The translations under genes and the position numbers were made by a program. A stretch of 48,017 nucleotides of DNA, from contig JAAVZC010000011.1 in NCBI GenBank assembly GCA_022791455.1, positions 1-48,017 on the forward strand. The letters are read 5' to 3'. Within the stretch, counting starts at the first letter, position 1. Every line of letters starts with the position of its first letter. The notes under the pieces were generated by a model. It saw only the letters and a program-made list of their open reading frames with translations, made no database searches and was not told the origin of the DNA. This stretch comes from Eggerthellaceae bacterium. Lineage in GTDB: Bacteria; Actinomycetota; Coriobacteriia; Coriobacteriales; Eggerthellaceae. This document shows positions 40,265 through 48,017 of this stretch, piece after piece.

Positions 40265-41866
40265 ATGACTGCTGACGACCAGAAGAAAAGTCGCAAGAAG
40301 CGTTCGATATCTTCGTTTTCCATCCTTCTGATCATGCTGGTGGCCCTGGCCATCATCACCATGATCATGGGTGCCGCCGGCGTTGAGGGCGTTACTGGCG
40401 CCACGCTCGCCGACATTACTACTGCCCCTGTGCTGGGCTTCCAGGACGCCATCGGCGTCTGCATCTTCGTCTTCATTCTGGGCGGCTTTCTCGGTATTGT
40501 TACCGAGACGGGTGCCCTGGATGCAGGCATTGCCGCGCTGGTGCACAAGCTGCACGGCAAAGAGCTCTGGCTCATTCCCATCCTGATGGCCATCTTCTCC
40601 ATCGGTGGTTCCACCTACGGCATGTGCGAGGAGACCGTGCCGTTCTACCTGCTGCTGGCTGCCACGATGGTGGCCGCGGGCTTTGACAGCCTGACCGGCG
40701 CCGCTGTGGTGCTGCTGGGCGCTGGCGTTGGCGTTATGGGCTCCACCGTGAACCCGTTCGCCGTCGGCGTGGCCGTCGACGCCCTGAGCGGCATCGGCGT
40801 TTCCGTCAACCAGGGCATCATCATCGCCCTGGGCCTGATCATCTGGATCACCTCTCTTATCATCGCCATCATCTTCGTGATGCGCTATGCCAAGAAGGTC
40901 AAGGCCGACAAGGGCTCCACGTTCCTGTCTCTGCAGGAGCAGCAGGACATGATGGAGACCTGGGGCATGGAAGAGTCCTCTGAAGAGGCTGCTACCAACG
41001 ACACCGCTGATCAGCCCAAGATGACCGGCCGTCAGAAGTGGTCGCTCGTGGTGTTCGCTCTGACCTTCGTCATCATGATCGTCGGCTTCATTCCTTGGAA
41101 TGACCTGGGCGTGGACGTGTTCAACTTCGACGAGCAAGTGGTTCCGGTTGAGACCGCTGTCAACAGCGAGGAAATCGTTGCCAACTACGACGATGCTACC
41201 GAGACTTCTCTGACTATCCCCGAGGGTGTCGAGGGCGTCGTGACCGAGGACGTTACCGAGAATGCCGGCTGGTCCTCCTTCCTCACCGGTGTGCCGCTGG
41301 GCGGCTGGTACTTTGACGAGGCTTCCACCTGGTTCTTCCTGATGGCTCTGGTCATCGGTCTGATCGGTGGCGTGGGCGAGAGCCGCTTCGTGAAGACCTT
41401 CCTGAACGGCGCCGCCGACATGATGTCGGTTGTGCTGATCATCGCCGTGGCCCGCTCCATCACCATCCTGATGGGCGAGACCGGCCTGGACATCTGGATC
41501 CTGGACAACGCCGCCAACGCCCTGAACGGCATGGCACCGTTTGTCTTCGCACCGCTGTCCTTCCTGCTCTATATTGTCCTGTCCTTCCTGATCCCCTCCA
41601 GCTCCGGCATGGCCACCGTGTCCATGCCCATCCTGGGCGGCCTCGCGGCGAAGCTGAACCTCTCCGTCGAGACCATGGTCATGATCTACAGTGCAGGCAA
41701 CGGCCTGGTGAACCTGTTCACCCCGACGTCCGGCGCCATCATGGGCGGCTTGGCGTTGGCCAAGGTCGACTACACCACCTGGCTCAAGTTCGGCGCGAAG
41801 CTGTTCGTGATCCTTGGCGTGGTTTGCGTTGTCATCCTTACGGCGGCTATGGTCATATTGTCCTAA
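40265..41866 (+). CDS. YfcC-family membrane carrier, probable arginine/ornithine transporter of the ADI operon
   Basis: 533 aa, YfcC / C4-dicarboxylate anaerobic carrier-like, about 12 membrane segments with a soluble insert (about 220-340). Opening SFSILLIMLVALAIITMIMG; FSIGGSTYGMCEETVPFYLL and FLIPSSSGMATVSMPILGG (both SSG-type hairpins) are family marks. ADI operons need arginine/ornithine exchange, usually by ArcD; a YfcC carrier replaces it here by position (inference). ATG 40265 is eight bases after GGAGG at 40252-40256; TTG 40262 is unlikely. The 225-base gap to arcC holds a terminator-like hairpin, so it may also have its own promoter. Confidence 0.88.
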   Translation: MTADDQKKSRKKRSISSFSILLIMLVALAIITMIMGAAGVEGVTGATLADITTAPVLGFQDAIGVCIFVFILGGFLGIVTETGALDAGIAALVHKLHGKELWLIPILMAIFSIGGSTYGMCEETVPFYLLLAATMVAAGFDSLTGAAVVLLGAGVGVMGSTVNPFAVGVAVDALSGIGVSVNQGIIIALGLIIWITSLIIAIIFVMRYAKKVKADKGSTFLSLQEQQDMMETWGMEESSEEAATNDTADQPKMTGRQKWSLVVFALTFVIMIVGFIPWNDLGVDVFNFDEQVVPVETAVNSEEIVANYDDATETSLTIPEGVEGVVTEDVTENAGWSSFLTGVPLGGWYFDEASTWFFLMALVIGLIGGVGESRFVKTFLNGAADMMSVVLIIAVARSITILMGETGLDIWILDNAANALNGMAPFVFAPLSFLLYIVLSFLIPSSSGMATVSMPILGGLAAKLNLSVETMVMIYSAGNGLVNLFTPTSGAIMGGLALAKVDYTTWLKFGAKLFVILGVVCVVILTAAMVILS

Positions 41867-41938
41867 AGCCTGCCTAGCTGCGATGCGGATGGCCTAATGC
41901 GAGCTTAGGTTGCCTGCTCCCTGCAGTGATCGTTTGAC

Positions 41939-41970
41939 GGAAAGGCGGTCTCTTCGGAGGCCGCCTTTCC
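41939..41970 (+). terminator. Terminator of the ADI operon
   Basis: Stem GGAAAGGCGG / CCGCCTTTCC with a 12-nt loop; ends with C/T-rich bases. Confidence 0.8.
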
Positions 41971-41980
41971 GCGTTCATGG

Positions 41981-42025
41981 TACAATCCGCAGTTACGAAA
42001 TAAGCGGGACATTCCCGTTCGAACG
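41981..42025 (+). promoter_or_regulatory. argS promoter and leader palindromes
   Basis: TACAAT (41981-41986) as the -10 with no good -35. Downstream lie CGGGA-CAT-TCCCG (42005-42017) and the palindrome CGTTCGAACG (42016-42025). No T-box features (no specifier stem or antiterminator) were found. Confidence 0.4.
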
Positions 42026-42058
42026 TAGGGACACTTCGGAAGAAAAGGAAACGAAAGA

Positions 42059-43786
42059 ATGGACATTCGCGATTCGTTGGAACAGTTGATTGACGGCGCC
42101 ATTGCCGCCGCGGTCGAGGACGGCTCTTTGGCCCTCGACACCATTCCTGAGGCTGCGCTCGAGCGCCCGCGCGACGAGGCCAACGGCGACTGGGCCTCTA
42201 CCGTTGCCATGCGCAGCGCCAAGGCCGCCAAGAAGAACCCCCGCGAGATTGCCCAGATCATCGTGGACCATATTCCCGCTAACGACATGATTGCCGAGAT
42301 CTCCATCGCCGGCCCCGGCTTCATCAACATCCGCCTGACCGACGCCGTGCTGCAGAACGTGGTGCGCCTGGTGCGCGAGACCCAGGAGGACTTCGGCAAG
42401 GGCGAGATTCCGGAAGGGGAGCGCAAGATCAACCTGGAGTACGTCTCCGCCAACCCCACCGGGCCCCTGCACGTGGGCCACGGCCGCTGGGGCGCGCTGG
42501 GCGACGCGATGGCCCGCGTGATGCGCCATGCCGGCTACGACGTGTACGAAGAGTTCTATATCAACGACCACGGCACCCAGATGGACGTGTTCGGCAACTC
42601 CGTGGCCGTGCGCTACATGCAGCTGCTGGGCCATGACTACGAGATGCCGGAGCAGTGCTACGGCGGCAGCTATGTTGGCGACATCGCCCAGGAGATCATC
42701 GACAAAGAGGGCGACAAGTACGTCGACATGACCGATCAGGAGCGCATGGAAGCGTTCCGCGAGATCGCGTATCTGGAGATGCTGGAGAACCAGCGCACCG
42801 TGCTTTCCGCCATGGGCACCAACTTCGACAAGTGGTTCTCTGAGCGCAGCCTGTATGTGGAGGACGAGACGGGGGAGAGCCCGGTTTCCCGTTCGCTCAA
42901 GGCCATGGACGAGAAGGGCTATGTGTACGAGAAGGACGGCGCCACCTGGTTCAAGTCTTCCGCGCTGGGAGACGAGAAGGACCGCGTGATGATCAAGGCC
43001 AACGGCGAGATGACCTACTTCATGTCCGACGTTGCCTACCATTACAACAAGATGGAGCGCGGTTTCGACCACCTGATCAACATCTGGGGCGCCGACCATC
43101 ACGGGTACGTGAAGCGCTGCGAGGCGATGCTGGAGGCTTGGGGCTGGCCCGGGGCTCTGGAAATTGTGCTCGGCCAGCTGGTGAACCTGTACCGCGACGG
43201 CGAGGCGGTCCGCATGTCCAAGCGTACCGGCGAGATGGTCACGCTGGAGGAGCTGGTGGACGAAGTGGGCGTTGACGCCACCCGTTACCTCATGCTGTCC
43301 CGCTCTTCCGATCAGCCCATCGACTTCGACATCGAAGTGGCGAAGAAGAAGGACAACTCCAACCCGGTGTACTACGTGCAGTATGCTCATGCCCGCATTT
43401 GCTCCATGCTGCGCCGCGCTGCCGACCCGGCCGACGCTGCTGCCGTCGAGGCGGGGGAGATGACCATGGACGAGCTGGCCGCCAAGATTCTGCCCGACAA
43501 TGTGGATCTGGCCCCGCTCACCCACCCCTCCGAGCTGGCGCTCATGCGCAAGATGGACGAGTTCGGCCCGCTGGTGGCCCTGGCTGCCCGCGACCGTGCG
43601 CCGTTCCGCCTCACTCACTACTCGCAGGACCTGGCGGCGCTGTTCCATCAGTTTTATACCAACTGCCACGTGCTGAGCGAGGAGGAGCCGCTGCGCTCCG
43701 CCCGTCTGGCGCTGGTGGACGCCACCCGCATCGTGCTGGCCCTGTCCCTGTCGCTTCTGGGCGTGTCTGCGCCAGCGAAGATGTAG
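42059..43786 (+). CDS. argS: Arginyl-tRNA synthetase
   Basis: 575 aa, class I synthetase of normal length. N-terminal Add-1 domain, HIGH-type motif in SANPTGPLHVGHGRWG, KMSKS-type motif RMSKRTGEMVTL, and the C-terminal anticodon-binding DALR domain (YVQYAHARICSMLRRA … ). Charges tRNA-Arg; the neighbouring ADI operon consumes the same amino acid but is separated by a terminator. Good SD-like purines (GAAAAGGAAACGAAAGA) before ATG 42059. Confidence 0.97.
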   Translation: MDIRDSLEQLIDGAIAAAVEDGSLALDTIPEAALERPRDEANGDWASTVAMRSAKAAKKNPREIAQIIVDHIPANDMIAEISIAGPGFINIRLTDAVLQNVVRLVRETQEDFGKGEIPEGERKINLEYVSANPTGPLHVGHGRWGALGDAMARVMRHAGYDVYEEFYINDHGTQMDVFGNSVAVRYMQLLGHDYEMPEQCYGGSYVGDIAQEIIDKEGDKYVDMTDQERMEAFREIAYLEMLENQRTVLSAMGTNFDKWFSERSLYVEDETGESPVSRSLKAMDEKGYVYEKDGATWFKSSALGDEKDRVMIKANGEMTYFMSDVAYHYNKMERGFDHLINIWGADHHGYVKRCEAMLEAWGWPGALEIVLGQLVNLYRDGEAVRMSKRTGEMVTLEELVDEVGVDATRYLMLSRSSDQPIDFDIEVAKKKDNSNPVYYVQYAHARICSMLRRAADPADAAAVEAGEMTMDELAAKILPDNVDLAPLTHPSELALMRKMDEFGPLVALAARDRAPFRLTHYSQDLAALFHQFYTNCHVLSEEEPLRSARLALVDATRIVLALSLSLLGVSAPAKM

Positions 43787-43883
43787 GGCGCAAAGGTATT
43801 TTGGCCGCTGGCGAAATAGCCTCTTGGCAATTTCGCCAGCTCTGTTAGAATATCGGTTTGCTGATGGTTTACGTCAGTTCAAT

Positions 43884-43958
43884 GGGCGATTAGCTCAGGG
43901 GGAGAGCACCACCTTGACACGGTGGGGGCCACAAGTTCAAATCTTGTATCGCCCACCA
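43884..43958 (+). tRNA. tRNA-Val (GAC)
   Basis: Acceptor GGGCGAT / ATCGCCC, anticodon stem CCACC-GGTGG with loop TTGACAC (anticodon GAC), T-loop GTTCAAATC, encoded CCA. Confidence 0.95.
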
Positions 43959-43969
43959 TTGAAACTTCG

Positions 43970-44003
43970 AAAGCCGAGGGCATGTCTCTCGGCTTTCTTT
44001 TTT
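43970..44003 (+). terminator. tRNA-Val terminator
   Basis: AAAGCCGAG (43970-43978) / CTCGGCTTT (43988-43996) followed by CTTTTTT. Confidence 0.9.
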
Positions 44004-44030
44004 GCGTGTTTAGGTAGAAAGGGGATTCGC

Positions 44031-46079
44031 TTGGCGGCGCTAACTCTCAGCCTCATGCTTCTAGCGGCGGTGCTCGTCTCCGCTGTGATCGATCAGCTGG
44101 TACCGCGCATTTCCCTTCCCCTCATCCAAATTGCCATCGGCGTTGCCGTGGCGCTCATTGCCGGTCAGGCCATTAACATCGATCTCGACCCGGAGCTTTT
44201 CCTGGTGCTCTTCATCGCGCCCTTGCTCTTCGATGAGGCGAAACATGCGGACAAGGCCACGCTTTGGGAGTACCGTAAGCCTATCTTAAGCCTGGCCATC
44301 GGCCTGGTGCTGGTGACCACGCTGGCCATCGGCTTCGCGGTCAACTATTTTATTCCGTCGATTCCGCTTGCCGCTGCGTTCGCCTTAGGCGCGGCTCTCG
44401 GGCCCACCGACGCGGTGGCGGTCTCGTCGCTCTCTCATACCACCAACATCCCGGCGCGTCAGAAGGCCATCCTCAAAGGCGAGCTGCTGCTGAACGACGC
44501 TTCTGGCATCGTGTCCTTCCAGTTTGCGCTGGCGGCGGTCATCACGGGCACGTTCTCGCTTCTCGATGCCTCTATCGAGCTGGTCTATTCCTTCGTGGGC
44601 GGCCTCATCTTGGGTGCGGCGCTCGGTTGGCTCGGCAACTTCATCGTGCGCAAGGTGCGCGACATCGGCGTGGAGAACACTACCTTCCACGTGCTGTTCG
44701 AAGTGTTCGTGCCTTTCCTCGTGTTCCTCATTGCTGAGTTTTGCCACGTGAGCGGTATTATCGCCGTGGTGGTGGCGGGCCTCATGAACGTGGTGGCCCC
44801 CCGCACCATGACCCCTTCGGTATCGCGCATGAACATCGTTTCTTCCAGCGTGTGGCGGGTGCTCTCCTTCGCGCTGAACGGCGTGGTCTTCGTGCTTTTG
44901 GGCACGCAGCTGCCCAGCGCCATGCACCGCACCTGGGACGATGCCGCCATCAGCAACCCGCTGCTTTTGGCCTACATTTTGGGCATCACCTTCATTCTGT
45001 TCTTCGTGCGCTTCGTGTGGGTGCTGGGGATGGAGTTCGTCGGTGCGCGCGGGGCAGGGCGGAAGTTCTGCGGGAAGGACGTGCGCAACAGCCTCATCAC
45101 CACGTTCTCCGGTGCGAAGGGTACCATCACCCTTTCCATCATGTTCACCATCCCGCTGTATGCCACCTACAGCTACGAGCTGGGGGCTGCGGTGCCGTTC
45201 CCGCAGCGCGACCTGCTCATCTTCCTCGCCTGCGGCACCATTCTCTGCACGTTGCTCATTGCCACCTTCATCGTTCCGCTCCTGGCGCCCAATACCGAGC
45301 CGGAAGAGTCGGAAGACGAACGGCGGCTGCGGGACGTGAACGCGTACCTGGACATTTTGCGCGGCGTAGTGGAGGAGCTGACCGCCCGTCAGAGCAAGGC
45401 GAACGAGCTGGAGATCCGCGCCGTCATCGCCAACTACAACACCCGCATCGAGCACATAAAAGAAGCGAACGACATCGAGGACGAGCCGAATGTTCAGCTG
45501 CGCCTGAAGGCCATCGGTTGGGAACAGGAACGGGTCCAGGAGCTGCTGGCGGAAGACGCGGTGTCGCCGCTGGTGGCCTACCGGTACTTGTCGCGGCTGG
45601 AGCGGGTGGACAGCCTGCTCACCCACGGCGGCCGTATTTCCACCCGCTGGCACAACTTCGTCTCGCGCATTCGCATGCTCTTCCGCCGCGGTGTGAACGC
45701 GCTTGTGCATGAAATTCCCGCCGCCAACCTTCCCAAGCGCGCCGCCGAGACACGGCAGCTGCAGGTGCAGACGGCCCATTACGTCATCGACAAGCTGGAA
45801 GAGGCGGTGGCCAGCAGCGCTGTGCCCACCGAAGACGCTTCGGGGCTGCTGCTGGAGTATCAGCGCACGCTTTCCTCCCTCGTCACGGCTCAGATTCCCA
45901 TTGTGTCCACCACGCTCGAAGTGGCATCCGACATTACGGCGGTGCGCCGGCTTGCCTGCAAGCTGGAGCTGGAAAAGATCCAGGACGCCTACGAGGAGGA
46001 CATCATCAACCGCGCCTACATGCGCCGCCTGCGCGACAACGTGCTGCTGATGCAGCTGGATATCGACAACCAGGTGTAG
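44031..46079 (+). CDS. CPA1-type Na+/H+ antiporter with large cytoplasmic C-terminal domain
   Basis: 682 aa from TTG 44031 (GAAAGGGG at 44017-44024; the open frame further upstream crosses the tRNA and is not used). About 12 membrane segments in residues 1-425 with GAALGPTDAVAVSSLS and LLNDASGIVSFQFA (the ND ion-binding pair), and FSGAKGTITLSIMF. The remaining 250 residues are soluble, helical and charged (RQSKANELEIRAVIANYNTRIEHIK…), longer than in many bacterial members and probably regulatory. Role in sodium and pH homeostasis. Confidence 0.88.
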   Translation: MAALTLSLMLLAAVLVSAVIDQLVPRISLPLIQIAIGVAVALIAGQAINIDLDPELFLVLFIAPLLFDEAKHADKATLWEYRKPILSLAIGLVLVTTLAIGFAVNYFIPSIPLAAAFALGAALGPTDAVAVSSLSHTTNIPARQKAILKGELLLNDASGIVSFQFALAAVITGTFSLLDASIELVYSFVGGLILGAALGWLGNFIVRKVRDIGVENTTFHVLFEVFVPFLVFLIAEFCHVSGIIAVVVAGLMNVVAPRTMTPSVSRMNIVSSSVWRVLSFALNGVVFVLLGTQLPSAMHRTWDDAAISNPLLLAYILGITFILFFVRFVWVLGMEFVGARGAGRKFCGKDVRNSLITTFSGAKGTITLSIMFTIPLYATYSYELGAAVPFPQRDLLIFLACGTILCTLLIATFIVPLLAPNTEPEESEDERRLRDVNAYLDILRGVVEELTARQSKANELEIRAVIANYNTRIEHIKEANDIEDEPNVQLRLKAIGWEQERVQELLAEDAVSPLVAYRYLSRLERVDSLLTHGGRISTRWHNFVSRIRMLFRRGVNALVHEIPAANLPKRAAETRQLQVQTAHYVIDKLEEAVASSAVPTEDASGLLLEYQRTLSSLVTAQIPIVSTTLEVASDITAVRRLACKLELEKIQDAYEEDIINRAYMRRLRDNVLLMQLDIDNQV

Positions 46080-46200
46080 GGCCAGGGAAACATTTCCCCA
46101 TCTTTCCGCGGCGGCCGACGGCACGCGTTCGCCAAAAGAGCTATCATCATGGTTTGGCCGATGGCCATAATTGTTCCCAAGTTTCTAGGAGGTTCCCTGG

Positions 46201-47595
46201 ATGGAACCCAAACTGTCCCTGGAGGGCCCCGACAAGCGGTTCGCCCTGCTCATCGACGCAGACAACGTTTCCTCGAAGTACATTAAGCCCATTTTGGACG
46301 AGCTTTCGAAGTACGGCACCGTCACTTACAAGCGCATTTACGGCGACTGGACGCTGACGCTGCACGCCAAATGGAAGGACGCGCTGCTGGAGAATTCCAT
46401 CACGCCCATCCAGCAGTTCAGCTACACCTACGGAAAGAACGCCACCGACTCCGCCATGATCATCGACGCCATGGACATCCTCTACGAGGGGAAGGTGGAC
46501 GGTTTCTGCCTGGTTTCCTCCGACAGCGATTTCACGCGCCTGGCCAGCCGACTGCGCGAGAGCGGCCTTACCGTCATCGGCATGGGGGAGAAGAAGACCC
46601 CCACGCCCTTCCGTCGCGCCTGCGACATCTTCACCACGCTGGAGCTGCTGGTGCAGAACAACAAGGTGAATCACTCGAACGTGAACAACGGTCCCACGCT
46701 GCCTATCAGCGACGTGGAGCAGGCGGTGGTGGACATCATCACCGACAACTCCAACAACGGCAAGGCTACGGGCCTGGGAGAAGTGGGCAGCCGCCTGCTG
46801 AAGCGCTACCCCGAGTTCGACGTGCGCAGCTACGGCACGAACTTGCTCTCGAAGCTGCTGGAGGACTTCACGCGTGTGGTCATCAAGAAGGACCGCAACA
46901 ACCTGACGGTAGAGCTGGCGGAGGCGGGCGCTCCGAAGGAAGAGCCGGAACCGGCCGGCCCCCAGCCCAGAGCCGCCGCGGAGAAGCCGGAAGGCGCCGA
47001 GAAAAAGGACAAGCAGCAGCTCAAGCGTTCGAAGGACCAGAAGGGAAAGAAGGATCAGAAGCCTCCCAAGGCCCTTCCGCAGCCGAGCGAGGCAGCTGCC
47101 GAGGAACCGAAGCCTGCGGAGCCCGAAGAGCCCCGGTCGATTAAGGAGCCGGCGGAGGTGCGGGAAGAGCCGTCGAATAAGCCAGGTCGCGCTTACCGTG
47201 TGCGTCGCAGTCGCGCTTCCAAAGAGGCAAAGCCTGTCGAGCCGGAAGAAGCAAAGCCGGTGGTGACCGAGGAGCCCAAGCCAGAGCCCGAGGCGAAGCC
47301 GGCAAAGGCAAAGGCGCCGAAGAAGACCGCGAAGGCAGCTAAGCCAAAGGCTGAGCCCGCGAAGCCGAAGCAGCAGACGCCCGCCTCCTTCATTCAATCG
47401 ATGGTGGACAAGGCCGGGGCGAATGGCATGAACGTGGCCGATGTGGGCAATGCGCTGCGCGGCCAGTTCAAGAACTTCAAGGTGAAAGACCTGGGATATC
47501 CGCGTCTGGCCACCTACCTTCAGGAGCAGCCGCTCTATCGTTTGGAGCGCAAGGACGGCGTGGTTTACGTGTTCAGCAAGAGCGCGAAGTCCTAA
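46201..47595 (+). CDS. NYN (PIN-like) nuclease-domain protein with two OST-HTH/LOTUS domains
   Basis: 464 aa. Residues 10-150: NYN/LabA domain with acidic residues LLIDADNVS (D19, D21), GDWT, ATDSAMIIDAMDIL and LVSSDSDFTRLA, the pattern of a metal-dependent RNase. Residues about 165-240: first OST-HTH (DVEQAVVDIITDNSNN … RSYGTNLLSKLLEDF). A lysine, glutamate, proline and alanine-rich linker covers about 245-390. Residues 395-464: second OST-HTH (SFIQSMVDKAGANGMNVADVGNALRGQ…). OST-HTH domains bind RNA, so an RNA-processing or decay role is likely; target unknown. ATG 46201 after AGGAGGTTCC. No partner genes adjoin it. Confidence 0.85.
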   Translation: MEPKLSLEGPDKRFALLIDADNVSSKYIKPILDELSKYGTVTYKRIYGDWTLTLHAKWKDALLENSITPIQQFSYTYGKNATDSAMIIDAMDILYEGKVDGFCLVSSDSDFTRLASRLRESGLTVIGMGEKKTPTPFRRACDIFTTLELLVQNNKVNHSNVNNGPTLPISDVEQAVVDIITDNSNNGKATGLGEVGSRLLKRYPEFDVRSYGTNLLSKLLEDFTRVVIKKDRNNLTVELAEAGAPKEEPEPAGPQPRAAAEKPEGAEKKDKQQLKRSKDQKGKKDQKPPKALPQPSEAAAEEPKPAEPEEPRSIKEPAEVREEPSNKPGRAYRVRRSRASKEAKPVEPEEAKPVVTEEPKPEPEAKPAKAKAPKKTAKAAKPKAEPAKPKQQTPASFIQSMVDKAGANGMNVADVGNALRGQFKNFKVKDLGYPRLATYLQEQPLYRLERKDGVVYVFSKSAKS

Positions 47596-47665
47596 GCGGC
47601 GCCTTCGCCGTTCGGGCAGTTTTGTGACCTCTTGTGGGGGATTCTGCCAATTAGCGAAAAAGTTC

Positions 47666-47694
47666 TTGCACGGCATTTGGGGTTTTAGTAATAT
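47666..47694 (+). promoter_or_regulatory. Promoter of the Gly-Cys-Gly tRNA cluster
   Basis: TTGCAC (47666-47671), 17-bp spacer, TAATAT (47689-47694), 14 bases before the first tRNA. Confidence 0.75.
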
Positions 47695-47707
47695 ACCAAT
47701 TCGCGAT

Positions 47708-47783
47708 GCGGACATGGCTCAGCTGGTAGAGCATCACCTTGCCAAGGTGAGGGTCGCGGGTTCGAATCCCGTTGTCCGCTCCA
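47708..47783 (+). tRNA. tRNA-Gly (GCC), copy 1
   Basis: Acceptor GCGGACA / TGTCCGC, loop TTGCCAA with anticodon GCC, T-arm GCGGG…CCCGT, encoded CCA. Confidence 0.96.
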
Positions 47784-47792
47784 TTGTCATCT

Positions 47793-47825
47793 AAAGGCCG
47801 GTCGCTGACGGTGATCGGCCTTTTT
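47793..47825 (+). terminator. Terminator-like hairpin inside the tRNA cluster
   Basis: AAAGGCCG / CGGCCTTTTT stem with a loop of about 13 nt, between tRNA-Gly copy 1 and tRNA-Cys. Read-through or a second promoter would be needed for the later tRNAs. Confidence 0.8.
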
Positions 47826-47846
47826 AATGACAGCAGCCGCAAGCGT

Positions 47847-47920
47847 GGCGACGTGGCCAAGTGGTAAGGCAGAGGCCTGCAAAGCCTTCACCCCCGGTTC
47901 GAATCCGGGCGTCGCCTCCA
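47847..47920 (+). tRNA. tRNA-Cys (GCA)
   Basis: Acceptor GGCGACG / CGTCGCC, anticodon GCA within CTGCAAA, T-loop GTTCGAATC, encoded CCA. Confidence 0.96.
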
Positions 47921-47935
47921 ACCGGCACTACATAC

Positions 47936-48011
47936 GCGGACATGGCTCAGCTGGTAGAGCATCACCTTGCCAAGGTGAGGGTCGAGGGTTCGAATCCCGT
48001 TGTCCGCTCCA
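47936..48011 (+). tRNA. tRNA-Gly (GCC), copy 2
   Basis: Identical to copy 1 except C to A in the 5' side of the T-stem (GAGGG in place of GCGGG), which makes an A-G mismatch with the unchanged CCCGT side. CCA is encoded. Confidence 0.95.
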
Positions 48012-48017
48012 TGAATC

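Noticed and set aside
37811..41137. A very long open frame (over 1100 codons) on the minus strand across the arc operon
   Set aside because: It is the antisense shadow of arcA, arcB, arcC and yfcC: His/Val/Gly-rich composition, no domains, no ribosome site, and the plus strand has recognised proteins throughout.
41971..42058. T-box leader upstream of argS
   Set aside because: The leader is too short and lacks the T-box consensus and antiterminator; only short palindromes are present.
43824..44030. Longer N-terminus for the antiporter
   Set aside because: It would be translated through tRNA-Val and its terminator; TTG 44031 has a ribosome site and starts the first membrane segment.
1..48017. 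Prophage, insertion sequences, toxin-antitoxin or restriction systems
   Set aside because: No integrase, transposase, phage structural, toxin-antitoxin or restriction gene was recognised; the only transferred-looking DNA is the decayed patch near 31 kb.

Overview
This 48 kb window is GC-rich and reads as a chromosomal segment of an anaerobic gut actinobacterium of the class Coriobacteriia, most likely family Eggerthellaceae (Eggerthella, Gordonibacter, Adlercreutzia or Slackia type). This assignment is inference. It rests on a Tat-exported flavoprotein paired with a membrane multiheme cytochrome c and a 12-TM LuxR-type regulator, an arginine deiminase (ADI) operon, a four-cluster ferredoxin subunit of a molybdopterin oxidoreductase, and the codon and GC style. 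No phage, insertion sequence or CRISPR array is visible.

Layout. 1-0.7 kb: end of a molybdopterin oxidoreductase catalytic gene and its DmsB-like electron-transfer subunit. 0.95-7.4 kb: a tight operon, carboxyltransferase/biotin protein (pycB-like), biotin carboxylase, Asp23/YqhY, nusB, xseB, dxs. It resembles the Firmicutes accB-accC-yqhY-nusB-(folD-xseA)-xseB-(ispA)-dxs block, but with a carboxyltransferase-biotin fusion where accB would be. 7.6-12.7 kb: GNAT acetyltransferase, amtB-glnB nitrogen pair, then a monoacylglycerol-lipase-like hydrolase overlapping glpK. 13-14.2 kb: rpsA. 14.4-17.9 kb: hybrid sensor kinase followed by an orphan solute-binding lipoprotein. 17.9-22.1 kb: LuxR-type membrane regulator divergent from a flavoprotein reductase and its pentaheme cytochrome. 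22.3-25.2 kb: flavodoxin-like reductase, YbaK deacylase and a convergent L,D-transpeptidase. 25.4-29.2 kb: tmRNA, a small membrane protein, a murI-rdgB fusion, three tRNAs and a hypothetical gene. 29.2-34.7 kb: AraC regulator divergent from an alpha/beta hydrolase, a decayed patch with two gene remnants, an OmpR/histidine-kinase pair and a glutaredoxin. 34.7-41.9 kb: PucR-type regulator divergent from arcA-argF/arcB-arcC-yfcC. 42-48 kb: argS, tRNA-Val, a Na+/H+ antiporter, a NYN/OST-HTH protein, and a Gly-Cys-Gly tRNA cluster.

How it fits together. Much of the window serves anaerobic energy and carbon/nitrogen economy: electron delivery from quinol to exported reductases, arginine to ornithine plus ATP, pyruvate carboxylation, glycerol capture and ammonium uptake. 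Regulation is dense: two sensor kinases and three one-component regulators beside their likely targets.

The most interesting non-textbook items are: (i) a candidate translated leader plus hairpin ahead of arcA; (ii) a kinase/solute-binding-protein pair without a transporter; (iii) a cytochrome with CX3CH and CX4CH heme sites next to a reductase that seems to lack fumarate-reductase residues; (iv) a MurI-RdgB fusion; (v) a palindromic repeat family, one copy of which has become the C-terminal tail of NusB; and (vi) several long nested palindromes.
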